Below are positions 25,405 through 33,895 of a stretch of 36,091 bases of DNA, in pieces (positions within the stretch are counted from its first letter, which is position 1; every line of letters starts with the position of its first letter). Both the position numbers and the translations under genes were made by a program. This DNA is from Synechococcales cyanobacterium bin59.metabat.ball.084 (GTDB lineage: Bacteria > Cyanobacteriota > Cyanobacteriia > Cyanobacteriales > Chamaesiphonaceae): NCBI GenBank assembly GCA_013297675.1, contig JAAFHZ010000036.1, positions 1 through 36,091 on the forward strand, read 5' to 3'. The notes under the pieces were generated by a model. It was not told where the DNA came from and did no database searches. It worked only from the letters and a program-made list of their open reading frames with translations.

Positions 25405-26001
25405 ATGGCCTACAGCAATTTTACGATCGAGGAGGTAGAGCTTCAGTTCGACCTGCAATTGCAGGCAGTATCTTTTTTGCCAGTAGTTCCACCAGTTGCT
25501 CCCAGTGCGTTTCTCGATCACTACATAGCTCGTGGGCTGATCCTTAGCAAACGCAATGCCTCTGAGAAAGCTCGCTCAGAATTCCTGATTGCCCCGATCT
25601 TAATGGAACTCGAAACCAGCTTGGTGGACAGCATCAGTCTATTTTCTGGGGAAGACTTTACTGTTGATCGATCTCTTGGACTCAACGGAATATGTGATTT
25701 TTTGATCTCTCGTTCTCCTGCTCAACTCACGATTAAAGCTCCGGTAATTGCTGTTGTGGAAGCCAAGAAGGGGGTGCTGCGGGATGGTTGGGGTCAGTGC
25801 ATCGCTGAGCTTGTTGCTGCCCAAAAATTTAATCAGCAAAGACACCAAGAAATTTCCTGTGGATATGGCATTGTTACTAATGGGCTGCTATGGCAGTTTA
25901 TTAAGCTCTCAGACAAGATGGTGTCGATCGAACCCACCGAAATTTCTTTGCAACCTCTCGATAAACTGCTGGGTATTCTCACTTGGCTGGCTCAAAACTA
26001 A
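25405..26001 (+). CDS. Putative PD-(D/E)XK nuclease-fold protein
   Basis: A 198-residue protein with the residue spacing of the PD-(D/E)XK fold: E59 in ARSEFLIAPIL, D98 in GICDFLI, E119-x-K121 in VVEAKKG, and a following helix with Q131 (WGQCIAELVAA). The later CGYGIVTNGLLWQFIKL segment matches the N-terminal nuclease-like domain of some restriction proteins. It stands alone, without a helicase or methylase. Similar stand-alone proteins are common in cyanobacteria and usually annotated as hypothetical; actual nuclease activity is not known. It converges on the Uma2 gene, 18 bp apart. Confidence 0.65.
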   Translation: MAYSNFTIEEVELQFDLQLQAVSFLPVVPPVAPSAFLDHYIARGLILSKRNASEKARSEFLIAPILMELETSLVDSISLFSGEDFTVDRSLGLNGICDFLISRSPAQLTIKAPVIAVVEAKKGVLRDGWGQCIAELVAAQKFNQQRHQEISCGYGIVTNGLLWQFIKLSDKMVSIEPTEISLQPLDKLLGILTWLAQN

Positions 26002-26019
26002 AATGCAGAATTTTCAGAG

Positions 26020-26655
26020 TTACCACATTCTGGCCAAACTTAATACAAATCCAGGCATCACTTCATTGCAGTCGATCGAAGCTGGAGAATCCAGCAGTTC
26101 CTTCTCTTGTCTCGATCGATAGATCTCCACCTGTTTATTTTTCGGATTAATGAGCAAGCCTAACCGCACTCCCAATCGCTGATACTCCTGCATCTTTTGC
26201 TGCAAAGGCAACAAATTATCCATAGCAGAACGCAGCTCAATTACAAAATCGGGAACCACCTTAATAAAACCTACAATTTCGACACCTTGCAAACGAGACT
26301 TCTCAATCCAAGAAACATCTGGAGCCAGCATTCCACCATCCAGAGCTGTAAAATCATAACCACCCGATGAATCAAAGACCTCACCCAGATTAGTCTGCCG
26401 ATTCCACATTCCCACATCAATAATTAAATCTGCATTCTTTTTGCTACTCTCACCACCGGTTGGAGCCATCACAATTAATTCTTTATTAGGGGTCAATTCT
26501 AAACGTAAGTCAGGATTATCAACACAGAGCCGATCGAACTGCTCTGGTGTGACAGTCAAAACCGTATTGCTGACATCTAACAACAATGGCAAAGCATCGA
26601 TCGATACGCTGTCATTTTCCATTATTGACGTAACGGCAGTAGTAGCAAATACCAT
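26020..26655 (-). CDS. Uma2/DUF820-family protein (restriction endonuclease-like)
   Basis: A 211-residue member of the very numerous cyanobacterial Uma2 family, which has a PD-(D/E)XK fold. Landmarks are E53 in LRLELTP, APTGGESS, D113 in APDVSW, E140 in DFVIELRS, and the strand GLLINPKNKQVEIYR. The frame begins at 26655; a second ATG at residue 12 would also serve. Family members are often found in many copies, and their role is unresolved (suggested to be nucleases or transposition-linked). It converges with the preceding PD-(D/E)XK-like gene, and its start faces plsX across 171 bp. Confidence 0.85.
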   Translation of the reverse strand: MVFATTAVTSIMENDSVSIDALPLLLDVSNTVLTVTPEQFDRLCVDNPDLRLELTPNKELIVMAPTGGESSKKNADLIIDVGMWNRQTNLGEVFDSSGGYDFTALDGGMLAPDVSWIEKSRLQGVEIVGFIKVVPDFVIELRSAMDNLLPLQQKMQEYQRLGVRLGLLINPKNKQVEIYRSRQEKELLDSPASIDCNEVMPGFVLSLARMW

Positions 26656-26826
26656 AAAACCTCTAAACGCTTAATTTGGTTTTCGCCCATCATACCATGC
26701 TGGATTTATCTGAGAGTCAAAGCAGTAAAGCCAACAGTTCCTCCTCGATCGAGTATGTGTACTAGCCAGGGGATGAGACCGTCTTCTGGTAGAATTCGGA
26801 GTTGTTACCATCATTTTTCGTTACCA

Positions 26827-27846
26827 ATGACCACATCTCGCGCAAGAATCGCCCTCGATGCCATGGGTGGGGATTTTGCCCCAGCCCCGATCGTGGCAGG
26901 GGCGGTTAAGGCACAGTCTGAGCTAGATGTGGATGTCATCTTAGTTGGCGATCCCGAGCAGATCGAAGCTTGCTTAAAAGAACAGAGCGTGCCCGACCAA
27001 ATTAAAGGCAAAATCGAAATCGTCCCCGCCGAAGGCACGATCGAAATGGACGAAGAGCCGTTAAGCGCTCTGCGGCGTAAACCCAACGCCTCCATCAATC
27101 TCTGTATGAAGTTAGTCAAAGAAGGTAAAGCCGATGCCGTGGTTTCGGCAGGGCATTCTGGGGCCGCGATGGCAGCGGCCTTGTTACGACTAGGCCGATT
27201 AAAAGGCATCGAAAGACCGGCGATCGCCGCCATTTTTCCTACTATTATTCCTGATCGATCGGTGCTGATCTTAGATGTAGGAGCCAATGTAGACTGTAAG
27301 CCCAAGTATTTGGAACAGTTTGCCGTCATGGGTTCGATCTATAGTCAGTACGTTTCGGGAGTCGAAAAACCCAAAGTGGGCTTGCTGAACATTGGCGAAG
27401 AAGATTCCAAAGGCAATGACTTAGCTGTGAGTACTCATAACCTGTTAGCTAAGAACCAACTGCTGACTTTTGCCGGTAATGCGGAGGGTCGGGATGTGCT
27501 TTCGGGTAACTTTGATGTGATTGTTTGTGATGGTTTTGTGGGCAATATCTTGCTGAAATTTGCCGAAGCAGTGGGTGGCATTGTGGTACAAATGCTGAAA
27601 GAAGAATTGCCCCGAGGCACTCGTGGTCAAGTAGGTGCAGCTATTCTGAAACCCAATTTAAAGCGCCTGAAACAGCGGATTGATGCCGCAGAACATGGTG
27701 GTGCTTTGCTATTAGGAGTAGAAGGAGTCTGTATTATTAGTCATGGTAGCTCCGATGCTTTTGCGATCGCCAATGCCATTAATGCAGCTAAGCTGGCGAT
27801 CGATAACCAAGTGCTTGGTCATCTCCAAGACCGTACCAAACAGTAA
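26827..27846 (+). CDS. plsX: Phosphate acyltransferase PlsX
   Basis: A 339-residue enzyme that converts acyl-ACP to acyl-phosphate, the first step of phospholipid synthesis in most bacteria. The start MTTSRARIALDAMGGDFAP (ATG at 26827) is the normal PlsX N-terminus; the open frame upstream to 26755 is not typical and is excluded. Family landmarks include DAVVSAGHSGAAMAAALLRL, GLLNIGEEDSKGNDL and ICDGFVGNILLK-like FDVIVCDGFVGNILLK. It is followed after 29 bp by fabH, the usual cyanobacterial order, indicating a fatty acid/phospholipid operon. Confidence 0.95.
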   Translation: MTTSRARIALDAMGGDFAPAPIVAGAVKAQSELDVDVILVGDPEQIEACLKEQSVPDQIKGKIEIVPAEGTIEMDEEPLSALRRKPNASINLCMKLVKEGKADAVVSAGHSGAAMAAALLRLGRLKGIERPAIAAIFPTIIPDRSVLILDVGANVDCKPKYLEQFAVMGSIYSQYVSGVEKPKVGLLNIGEEDSKGNDLAVSTHNLLAKNQLLTFAGNAEGRDVLSGNFDVIVCDGFVGNILLKFAEAVGGIVVQMLKEELPRGTRGQVGAAILKPNLKRLKQRIDAAEHGGALLLGVEGVCIISHGSSDAFAIANAINAAKLAIDNQVLGHLQDRTKQ

Positions 27847-27875
27847 ATTAACTCAAAGATTCGGGGTAAATCACC

Positions 27876-28859
27876 ATGGGCGTAACATTCATTGGTTGCG
27901 GAGCAGCCGCTCCGGCGAACATCGTGAGCAACGATGCTCTCAGCAAGTTTGTAGATACCAGTGATGAATGGATCGCCAGCCGTACCGGCATTCGGCAGCG
28001 GCATTTGGCCGAAACAGGAGATTCGATCGTCAGCCTCGGGGCAGCGGCGGCACAGCAGGCGCTGGAGATGGCTGGAGTAGCCGCAGCAGATATTGATCTG
28101 GTACTGTTGGCTACTTCAACGCCAGATGATTTGTATGGCAGCGCCTGCTTGATTCAGGCCAGGATTGGGGCAAACCGGGCAGTAGCTTTTGATTTGAGCG
28201 CGGCCTGTTCGGGGTTTGTGTTTGGCTTGGTGACAGCTTCGCAGTTTATTCAGACTGGCAGCTACCGAAATATTTTGGTGATTGGAGCCGATATTCATTC
28301 CCGCTGGGTGGATTGGCAAAACCGGAATACTTGCGTGCTGTTTGGTGATGGGGCAGGGGCAGTGGTGCTACAGGCGGGCGATCGAGAAAACTTATTGGGT
28401 TTTGAGCTGCGCAGCGATGGCAGCCAAAATGATGCATTGCATTTGCGCTATGAGGGCAAAGATCTACAGCTCAGTGATGAGGTGCAGGTCAAACAAGGGG
28501 GCTTTGGGCGGCTGATGATGAATGGCAAAGAGGTCTATCGGTTTGCGGTAAATGCGGTACCCGATGTGATTGATAAGGCGCTGTTTAAAGCCCAGCTCCA
28601 AGTTGCCGATGTGGATTGGTTGATCTTGCATCAGGCCAATCAAAGAATTATGGATGCGGTGGCCGATCGATTGGGTTTGCCCCCAGAAAAAATTGTGAGT
28701 AATGTGGCCGAGTATGGCAATACTTCGGCGGCTTCGATTCCGATCGCTTTAAATGCGGCTGTGCGATCGGGCAAAATTAAGCCGGGAGATACGATCGCCA
28801 CTTCCGGTTTTGGGGCTGGTTTATCTTGGGGTGCGGCAATTATGCGCTGGGGCAATTAA
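27876..28859 (+). CDS. fabH: Beta-ketoacyl-ACP synthase III
   Basis: A 327-residue condensing enzyme that starts fatty acid synthesis by joining acetyl-CoA with malonyl-ACP. The catalytic triad is C111 in SAACSGF, H252 in ILHQANQRI and N282 in EYGNTSAAS; the glycine-rich end GFGAGLSWGAAIMRW is typical. Translation is probably coupled with plsX upstream (29-bp gap). In many cyanobacteria fabD comes next; here the next genes are a toxin-antitoxin pair with their own promoter. Confidence 0.96.
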   Translation: MGVTFIGCGAAAPANIVSNDALSKFVDTSDEWIASRTGIRQRHLAETGDSIVSLGAAAAQQALEMAGVAAADIDLVLLATSTPDDLYGSACLIQARIGANRAVAFDLSAACSGFVFGLVTASQFIQTGSYRNILVIGADIHSRWVDWQNRNTCVLFGDGAGAVVLQAGDRENLLGFELRSDGSQNDALHLRYEGKDLQLSDEVQVKQGGFGRLMMNGKEVYRFAVNAVPDVIDKALFKAQLQVADVDWLILHQANQRIMDAVADRLGLPPEKIVSNVAEYGNTSAASIPIALNAAVRSGKIKPGDTIATSGFGAGLSWGAAIMRWGN

Positions 28860-28875
28860 CGCCAGGTAGCAAGTC

Positions 28876-28904
28876 ATGACACATTTGGCAGGTGGCGATA
28901 TAAT
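28876..28904 (+). promoter_or_regulatory. Probable promoter of the Xre/RES toxin-antitoxin operon
   Basis: ATGACA at 28876-28881 (one base from TTGACA) and a perfect TATAAT at 28899-28904 are separated by 17 bp. Transcription would start near 28911, twenty bases before the antitoxin ATG at 28931. As is common for type II systems, the antitoxin may repress this promoter. Confidence 0.6.
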
Positions 28905-28930
28905 TAAGCCAAATGCTTGAGTGACTTACC

Positions 28931-29365
28931 ATGAGTTCAGCAACCCAGTTACGGGATATTTTAGGAATTTCGGATAGCACAGACAATACAGCAGCAGTGA
29001 TTGATGATGCTCAGATAGTTCGGCATGGGCTGCCGATCGAATCTTTTAGACGAGTTGCTGGTTACTACCAGCTCACTGATGCCCAAATGTCTAAGGTAGT
29101 TGGGACATCTTTGCGTACTATTGTCAGGCTTCAGAAAGAGCAAAAGCCATTAAATGCTACTTGGTCAGATCGTCTATATCGCCTAGCCCGAGTGGCTGCT
29201 TTGGCTCAAAATGTTTTTGAAAGTTCGGAGACAGCAACAAACTGGCTAAAAAGACCCAACCGCGCTTTGACTGGCCAAGCACCGATCGATTTATTAGATA
29301 CAGATGCTGGAACTGAACAGGTAGTGGAGTTGCTAGATCGTATTGAGTATGGAGTTTACAGTTGA
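28931..29365 (+). CDS. Xre/MbcA/ParS-family antitoxin (DUF2384)
   Basis: A 144-residue antitoxin. The central region (YYQLTDAQMSKVVGTSLRTI at 45-64) is an Xre-like helix-turn-helix, and the C-terminal DUF2384 region contains ATNWLKRPNRALTGQAPIDL, the segment that usually blocks the toxin active site. Its stop overlaps the TTG start of the RES toxin, the standard antitoxin-first arrangement. It probably binds and represses its own promoter together with the toxin. Confidence 0.92.
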   Translation: MSSATQLRDILGISDSTDNTAAVIDDAQIVRHGLPIESFRRVAGYYQLTDAQMSKVVGTSLRTIVRLQKEQKPLNATWSDRLYRLARVAALAQNVFESSETATNWLKRPNRALTGQAPIDLLDTDAGTEQVVELLDRIEYGVYS

Positions 29366-29829
29366 GTCTCATTTTATGGCGCATTTCTAAGCGTAAGTAT
29401 GCCGACACAGCTTTTAACGGAGAAGGTGCTCGTCGAGTCGGGGGAAGATGGAATTCCCGAGGACAAGGGATGGTCTATACCTCAGGCACTTTATCCTTAG
29501 CAGCCTTGGAAGTTTTTGTTCACATGGAGGTAGAGGATGTATCAACAATGTTTGCGGCTATTCGGATAGATATACCAACAGCAGTAAAAATCAACTATTT
29601 GGAATTATCTCAACTCCCAATAGATTGGCGCAGCATTCCAGCACCAGCAATGTTATCTGAGATCGGCGATCACTGGTTTAAGACCCAAGAGACAGCAATT
29701 TTAGCTGTACCCTCAGTAGTAATTCCGGTGGAATATAACTATTTGATCAACCCAGCCCATCCAGATTTTGCTAAATGTACCTTGAATTCGACCCAAGCAT
29801 TTGAATTCGACCCCAGGCTCTGGAAATAA
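29362..29829 (+). CDS. RES-domain toxin
   Basis: A 155-residue RES-family toxin starting at a TTG (29362) that overlaps the antitoxin stop. The hallmark R-x-x-GGRWN-x-x-G with Y39-T-S is at 25-41 (RRVGGRWNSRGQGMVYTS), followed by the conserved Glu of LAALEVFVH (E50); the end FEFDPRLW is also typical. Characterised RES toxins degrade NAD+ or ADP-ribosylate nucleotide-synthesis enzymes; which of these applies here cannot be told. No truncation is visible. Confidence 0.92.
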   Translation: MSLILWRISKRKYADTAFNGEGARRVGGRWNSRGQGMVYTSGTLSLAALEVFVHMEVEDVSTMFAAIRIDIPTAVKINYLELSQLPIDWRSIPAPAMLSEIGDHWFKTQETAILAVPSVVIPVEYNYLINPAHPDFAKCTLNSTQAFEFDPRLWK

Positions 29830-29963
29830 TGGAGCTAATTTTGCAACAGCCCGAACATATCTCAGAATTCAGTTTGGAGTAAATACCGATCCCTTTTCGA
29901 TCGCTAACATCTCTACAATGTCTCTTGCCAGTAAAATCTCATCAGAATACATCTAGCCCTCTT

Positions 29964-32570
29964 ATGCAGCCCAACAACCCCAAAGATTTCACCGAAAAAG
30001 CTTGGCAAGTGATCACCCGCACGCTGGACGTGGCTAAGCAGGCCAAGCATCAGCAAATGGAAACTGAGCATTTGCTGAAATCTTTGCTGGAGCAAGAAGG
30101 CTTGGCGATCGATATTTTTACCAAAGCTGGCGTAGAAGTGCCCAAGCTGCGGGAGAAAGTCGATAAATATATCCAAGTCCAGCCCAAAGTTGGCGATAAC
30201 ACCAACGTTTATCTGGGTAAGGCGCTAGATTTATTATTTGATCGATCAGTCACAATCAAAACCGAATACAAAGACGAATTCATTTCGATCGAACACCTAG
30301 TTTTAGCCTGTGCTCAGGACGACCGGCTGGGTAAGAAGCTATTTGGCGAATTCAATTTAAATGAGGAACTCCTCAAAAAAACCATTAAACAAATTCGCGG
30401 CAGCCAAAAAGTGACAGATCAAAATCCCGAAAACAAGTATGAGTCTCTGACAAAATACGGAAGAGATCTGACCGAAGCCGCCAAAGCAGGTAAACTAGAC
30501 CCGGTAATTGGCCGCGATGAAGAAATCCGCCGCACCATTCAGATTTTGTCCCGGCGCACCAAGAATAACCCGGTGCTGATTGGTGAACCCGGTGTGGGTA
30601 AAACCGCGATCGCCGAAGGTTTGGCGCAGCGGATTGTCAGTGGCGACGTACCCCAGTCCTTGACCAACCGCCAATTGATTTCTTTGGATATGGGAGCATT
30701 GATTGCTGGTGCCAAATATCGGGGAGAATTTGAAGAGCGCCTGAAGTCAGTACTCAAAGAAGTCACTGAATCGGAAGGTAATATCATTCTGTTCATCGAC
30801 GAAATCCATACCGTAGTAGGCGCTGGTGCCACCCAAGGGGCAATGGATGCCGGGAACTTGCTGAAGCCGATGATGGCGCGGGGTGAGCTGCGCTGTATTG
30901 GGGCTACGACTTTAGATGAATATCGCAAATATATAGAAAAAGATGCGGCGCTAGAACGTCGGTTCCAACAGGTTTATGTAGATCAGCCCAGCGTAGAAGA
31001 TGCCATTTCGATTCTGCGGGGCTTGAAGGAGCGCTATGAGCTGCACCATGGGGTGAAGATTTCGGATGATGCGGTGGTGGCAGCGGCAACTCTTTCTAGC
31101 CGCTATATCAGCGATCGATTTTTGCCAGACAAAGCGATCGACCTCATGGACGAAGCAGCGGCTAAGCTGAAAATGGAAATCACCTCCAAACCAGAAGAGC
31201 TAGATGAGATCGATCGCAAGATCTTACAGATGGAAATGGAGCGGCTCTCGGTTAACAAAGATACTTCTGCCGGAGCCAAAGAAAGATCAGAAAGATTGGA
31301 AAAAGAAATCAATGAATTCAAAGCTCAGCAGACTAGTTTAAACACCAAATGGCAATCTGAAAAAGATGTCATTACCAAAATCCAAAAAATCAAAGACGAA
31401 ATCGATCGAGTAAACATCGAATTACTCCAAGCCGAACGAGAATACGATGCTAACCGGGCGGCTGAATTAAAATACGGCAAGCTTTTTGAGCTACATAAAT
31501 CTCTAGAAGAGGCCGAAGTTTATCATGCTGATGCCCAAACTAGCGGCAATTCGCTGTTACGAGAAGAAGTCACCGAGTCCGATATTGCCGAAATTATTTC
31601 TAAGTGGACTGGTATTCCTCTTAGTAAACTAGTCGAAGGCGAACGAGAAAAGCTGTTGCACTTAGAAGAAGAACTACATCGGCGGGTCATCGGTCAAGAA
31701 GAAGCGGTCACAGCAGTAGCCGAAGCGATCCAAAGATCTCGCGCAGGCTTGGCTGACCCCAACCGCCCGATCGCCAGCTTTATCTTTTTAGGCCCTACAG
31801 GCGTAGGTAAAACCGAGTTAGCCAAGACCTTGGCAAATTTCTTATTCGACAGCGAAGAATCAATGATTCGCATTGATATGTCGGAATATATGGAAAAACA
31901 CGCCGTCTCGCGGTTAATTGGTGCGCCTCCCGGCTATGTGGGCTATGAAGAAGGCGGTCAGCTCACCGAGGCAATTCGTCGTCGTCCTTACGCGATCGTG
32001 CTATTTGATGAAATCGAAAAAGCTCATAGCGATGTATTTAACGTAATGCTACAAATCTTAGACGATGGGCGAGTTACCGATTCTCAGGGGCGAGTGATTG
32101 ATTTTAAAAACACTGTAATTATTATGACCAGCAATATCGGCTCCCAGTTTATTCTGGAGCTAGCTGGTGATGACAGCCGCTACGATGAAATGCAAAAACA
32201 GGTGATGGAATTATTAAGCCAAAACTTCCGGCCAGAGTTCCTAAACCGCATCGATGACACGATCATTTTCCATAGTCTGCAAAAAAATCAGCTTCGGGGC
32301 ATTATCCAAATTCAAATCCAACGCTTGATCGATCGACTCATAGAACGCAAAGTCGGTCTAAACCTAACTGATGAAGCCCTAGATCACATTGTAGAAGTGG
32401 GCTACGATCCGCTCTATGGGGCAAGGCCACTAAAGCGAGCGATTCAACGAGAATTGGAAACCCCGATCGCCAAGGGCATTTTGCGCGGTGATTTTAAAGA
32501 AGGTGAAACTATCAGTGTGGCGCTGGTTAAAGATCGGTTGAGCTTTGCGACTCAAACTCCAGCTACATAA
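29964..32570 (+). CDS. clpB: ClpB disaggregase
   Basis: An 868-residue Hsp100 chaperone that rescues aggregated proteins with DnaK. I use the ATG at 29964 ([17 protein letters not shown]), the usual ClpB start, not the upstream in-frame ATG at 29925. Domains: the N-domain (1-145); AAA1 with Walker [10 protein letters not shown] at 207-215 and Walker B LFIDEIH at 276-282; the coiled-coil M-domain at about 407-522, which marks ClpB as opposed to ClpC; and AAA2 with GPTGVGKTE at 610-618 and LFDEIEKAH at 680-688. No CIRCE operator is visible upstream. Cyanobacteria carry a ClpB1 and a ClpB2; I do not assign which this is. Confidence 0.95.
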   Translation: MQPNNPKDFTEKAWQVITRTLDVAKQAKHQQMETEHLLKSLLEQEGLAIDIFTKAGVEVPKLREKVDKYIQVQPKVGDNTNVYLGKALDLLFDRSVTIKTEYKDEFISIEHLVLACAQDDRLGKKLFGEFNLNEELLKKTIKQIRGSQKVTDQNPENKYESLTKYGRDLTEAAKAGKLDPVIGRDEEIRRTIQILSRRTKNNPVLIGEPGVGKTAIAEGLAQRIVSGDVPQSLTNRQLISLDMGALIAGAKYRGEFEERLKSVLKEVTESEGNIILFIDEIHTVVGAGATQGAMDAGNLLKPMMARGELRCIGATTLDEYRKYIEKDAALERRFQQVYVDQPSVEDAISILRGLKERYELHHGVKISDDAVVAAATLSSRYISDRFLPDKAIDLMDEAAAKLKMEITSKPEELDEIDRKILQMEMERLSVNKDTSAGAKERSERLEKEINEFKAQQTSLNTKWQSEKDVITKIQKIKDEIDRVNIELLQAEREYDANRAAELKYGKLFELHKSLEEAEVYHADAQTSGNSLLREEVTESDIAEIISKWTGIPLSKLVEGEREKLLHLEEELHRRVIGQEEAVTAVAEAIQRSRAGLADPNRPIASFIFLGPTGVGKTELAKTLANFLFDSEESMIRIDMSEYMEKHAVSRLIGAPPGYVGYEEGGQLTEAIRRRPYAIVLFDEIEKAHSDVFNVMLQILDDGRVTDSQGRVIDFKNTVIIMTSNIGSQFILELAGDDSRYDEMQKQVMELLSQNFRPEFLNRIDDTIIFHSLQKNQLRGIIQIQIQRLIDRLIERKVGLNLTDEALDHIVEVGYDPLYGARPLKRAIQRELETPIAKGILRGDFKEGETISVALVKDRLSFATQTPAT

Positions 32571-32763
32571 GCTGTAGGTAAAATCAAACCACTACACAAA
32601 TAAAAGATGATGTCGATCGAGGCGATTCATAGAAACTTAGACCTAGAGAAAATGAGATCGTTACCTGCATCTTCAGTGATGATTGTGACAAGTTATTTCA
32701 GTGCGTGGTGCAAGTAACTGAGATCTGGGGAACCATAGAGACGTAAATTCAAAACTACTTCCC

Positions 32764-33885
32764 TTGAACCCAAGTTGCTCGAAAGTCGTACCAAGTCATC
32801 AACCGCTCTCTGACTGGCAAAAAACAGGTCTAAAAATGACCTCAAGCCGCGAAGGGCGAGATGTTGTGTTGGCGATCGACCTGACCGAAAGTGTGGGTTT
32901 GAATGATGAGGGGCGGTTGCGTCTGAAGCAAATTATTCAAGATAGCTTGGTTCCTGGCGACTCGGTATACGTTGTTCCTTTTGCTTCCACGGTGAATCCG
33001 CTGCAACCCCAAATAGATTCCTTATCGGCAGGAGCAGCCATTCCTTTTCAGGGCAAACCAGCAGATATTGATCGCATTCTCCAAACCCTACCATTCAATT
33101 CTAATAATACCCAGAAATATACTGATATCCAGCTTGCGGAAACCTCTGTGTACAAAGGTTTAGCCCAGTTAAATCAGTGCCGTCTGACCTCTAACAAAAG
33201 TATCAAGTCTCAGTCGGTGGTGTGGTTAACAGATGCACCACTATTAACAAAATCCGGTATTAGTTCAGCAGTTTGGGTAGAAACTCCGGCTACTAGCCCT
33301 TTTCGTCAGCAAAATTCAGCAGAAAGTAAAGAAAGACAAGAATGGCTGGATGCCTTGCCTCTCCGACTGCGGGCACAGAAAATTGGCAACTACAATCTTA
33401 GCGTTGTTGATATATCTCCAACGGTACAAGAGTTTTGCACCCCGGCACCAGGCGGGCGAGAAACTTGTTTGGTTGATGGATATCTAATTGGGCAGTTATG
33501 GCTGTCAGTATTAGTAATCTTGACTACAGTTTTGGGCTTATTAGGTGGAGGGCTTTGGCTGCTTCGATATTGGCGTAGCCTGCAAAAATCCTGGAAATTG
33601 GTGATATCTAGCGACGATGACTCCGAGCCGCAGATTCATTACCTCCGTAATCATCAAAAGCTCAGCATCGGTAGCGATATTGAGTGTAAAGGCGGTGATA
33701 TTAGAGGCTATTTGTGGCGGAAGGGCAATCGTTTGTCTTTGGAGCCAATTATCAGCGAAGAGCTGGAAATTCATTATCGCAATCAACTAGTTACACAGTC
33801 ACAGGTTCTTCATGGCAATCAGGTTCGCCTGAACTGTCCATACAAATCTCGTGACTTTGAATTAACTATTAACATCAATTATTAG
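32764..33885 (+). CDS. VWA-domain membrane protein linked to tubulin-like GTPase
   Basis: A protein of up to 373 residues. The VWA region begins around residue 30 with VVLAIDLTESVG; D39-x-T-x-S43 occupies the MIDAS position (normally D-x-S-x-S). A later VVWLTDAPL strand supports the fold. One membrane helix lies at about 243-268 (LWLSVLVILTTVLGLLGGGL). The C-terminal 100 residues are beta-rich with an FHA-like LSIGSD segment. The start is doubtful: TTG at 32764 or ATG at 32836. Sequence between them (VVPSHQPLSDWQKTGLK) looks coding, and no signal peptide is visible, so the true N-terminus may be lost. The tubulin-like gene follows 10 bp downstream, so the two are one operon. VWA proteins are known partners of prokaryotic tubulin-like FtsZl proteins. 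Confidence 0.75.
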   Translation: MNPSCSKVVPSHQPLSDWQKTGLKMTSSREGRDVVLAIDLTESVGLNDEGRLRLKQIIQDSLVPGDSVYVVPFASTVNPLQPQIDSLSAGAAIPFQGKPADIDRILQTLPFNSNNTQKYTDIQLAETSVYKGLAQLNQCRLTSNKSIKSQSVVWLTDAPLLTKSGISSAVWVETPATSPFRQQNSAESKERQEWLDALPLRLRAQKIGNYNLSVVDISPTVQEFCTPAPGGRETCLVDGYLIGQLWLSVLVILTTVLGLLGGGLWLLRYWRSLQKSWKLVISSDDDSEPQIHYLRNHQKLSIGSDIECKGGDIRGYLWRKGNRLSLEPIISEELEIHYRNQLVTQSQVLHGNQVRLNCPYKSRDFELTININY

Positions 33886-33895
33886 GTCATCTACC

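Noticed and set aside
32607-32717. 36-codon ORF between clpB and the VWA gene
   Set aside because: Short, with no recognisable sequence pattern or support for expression.
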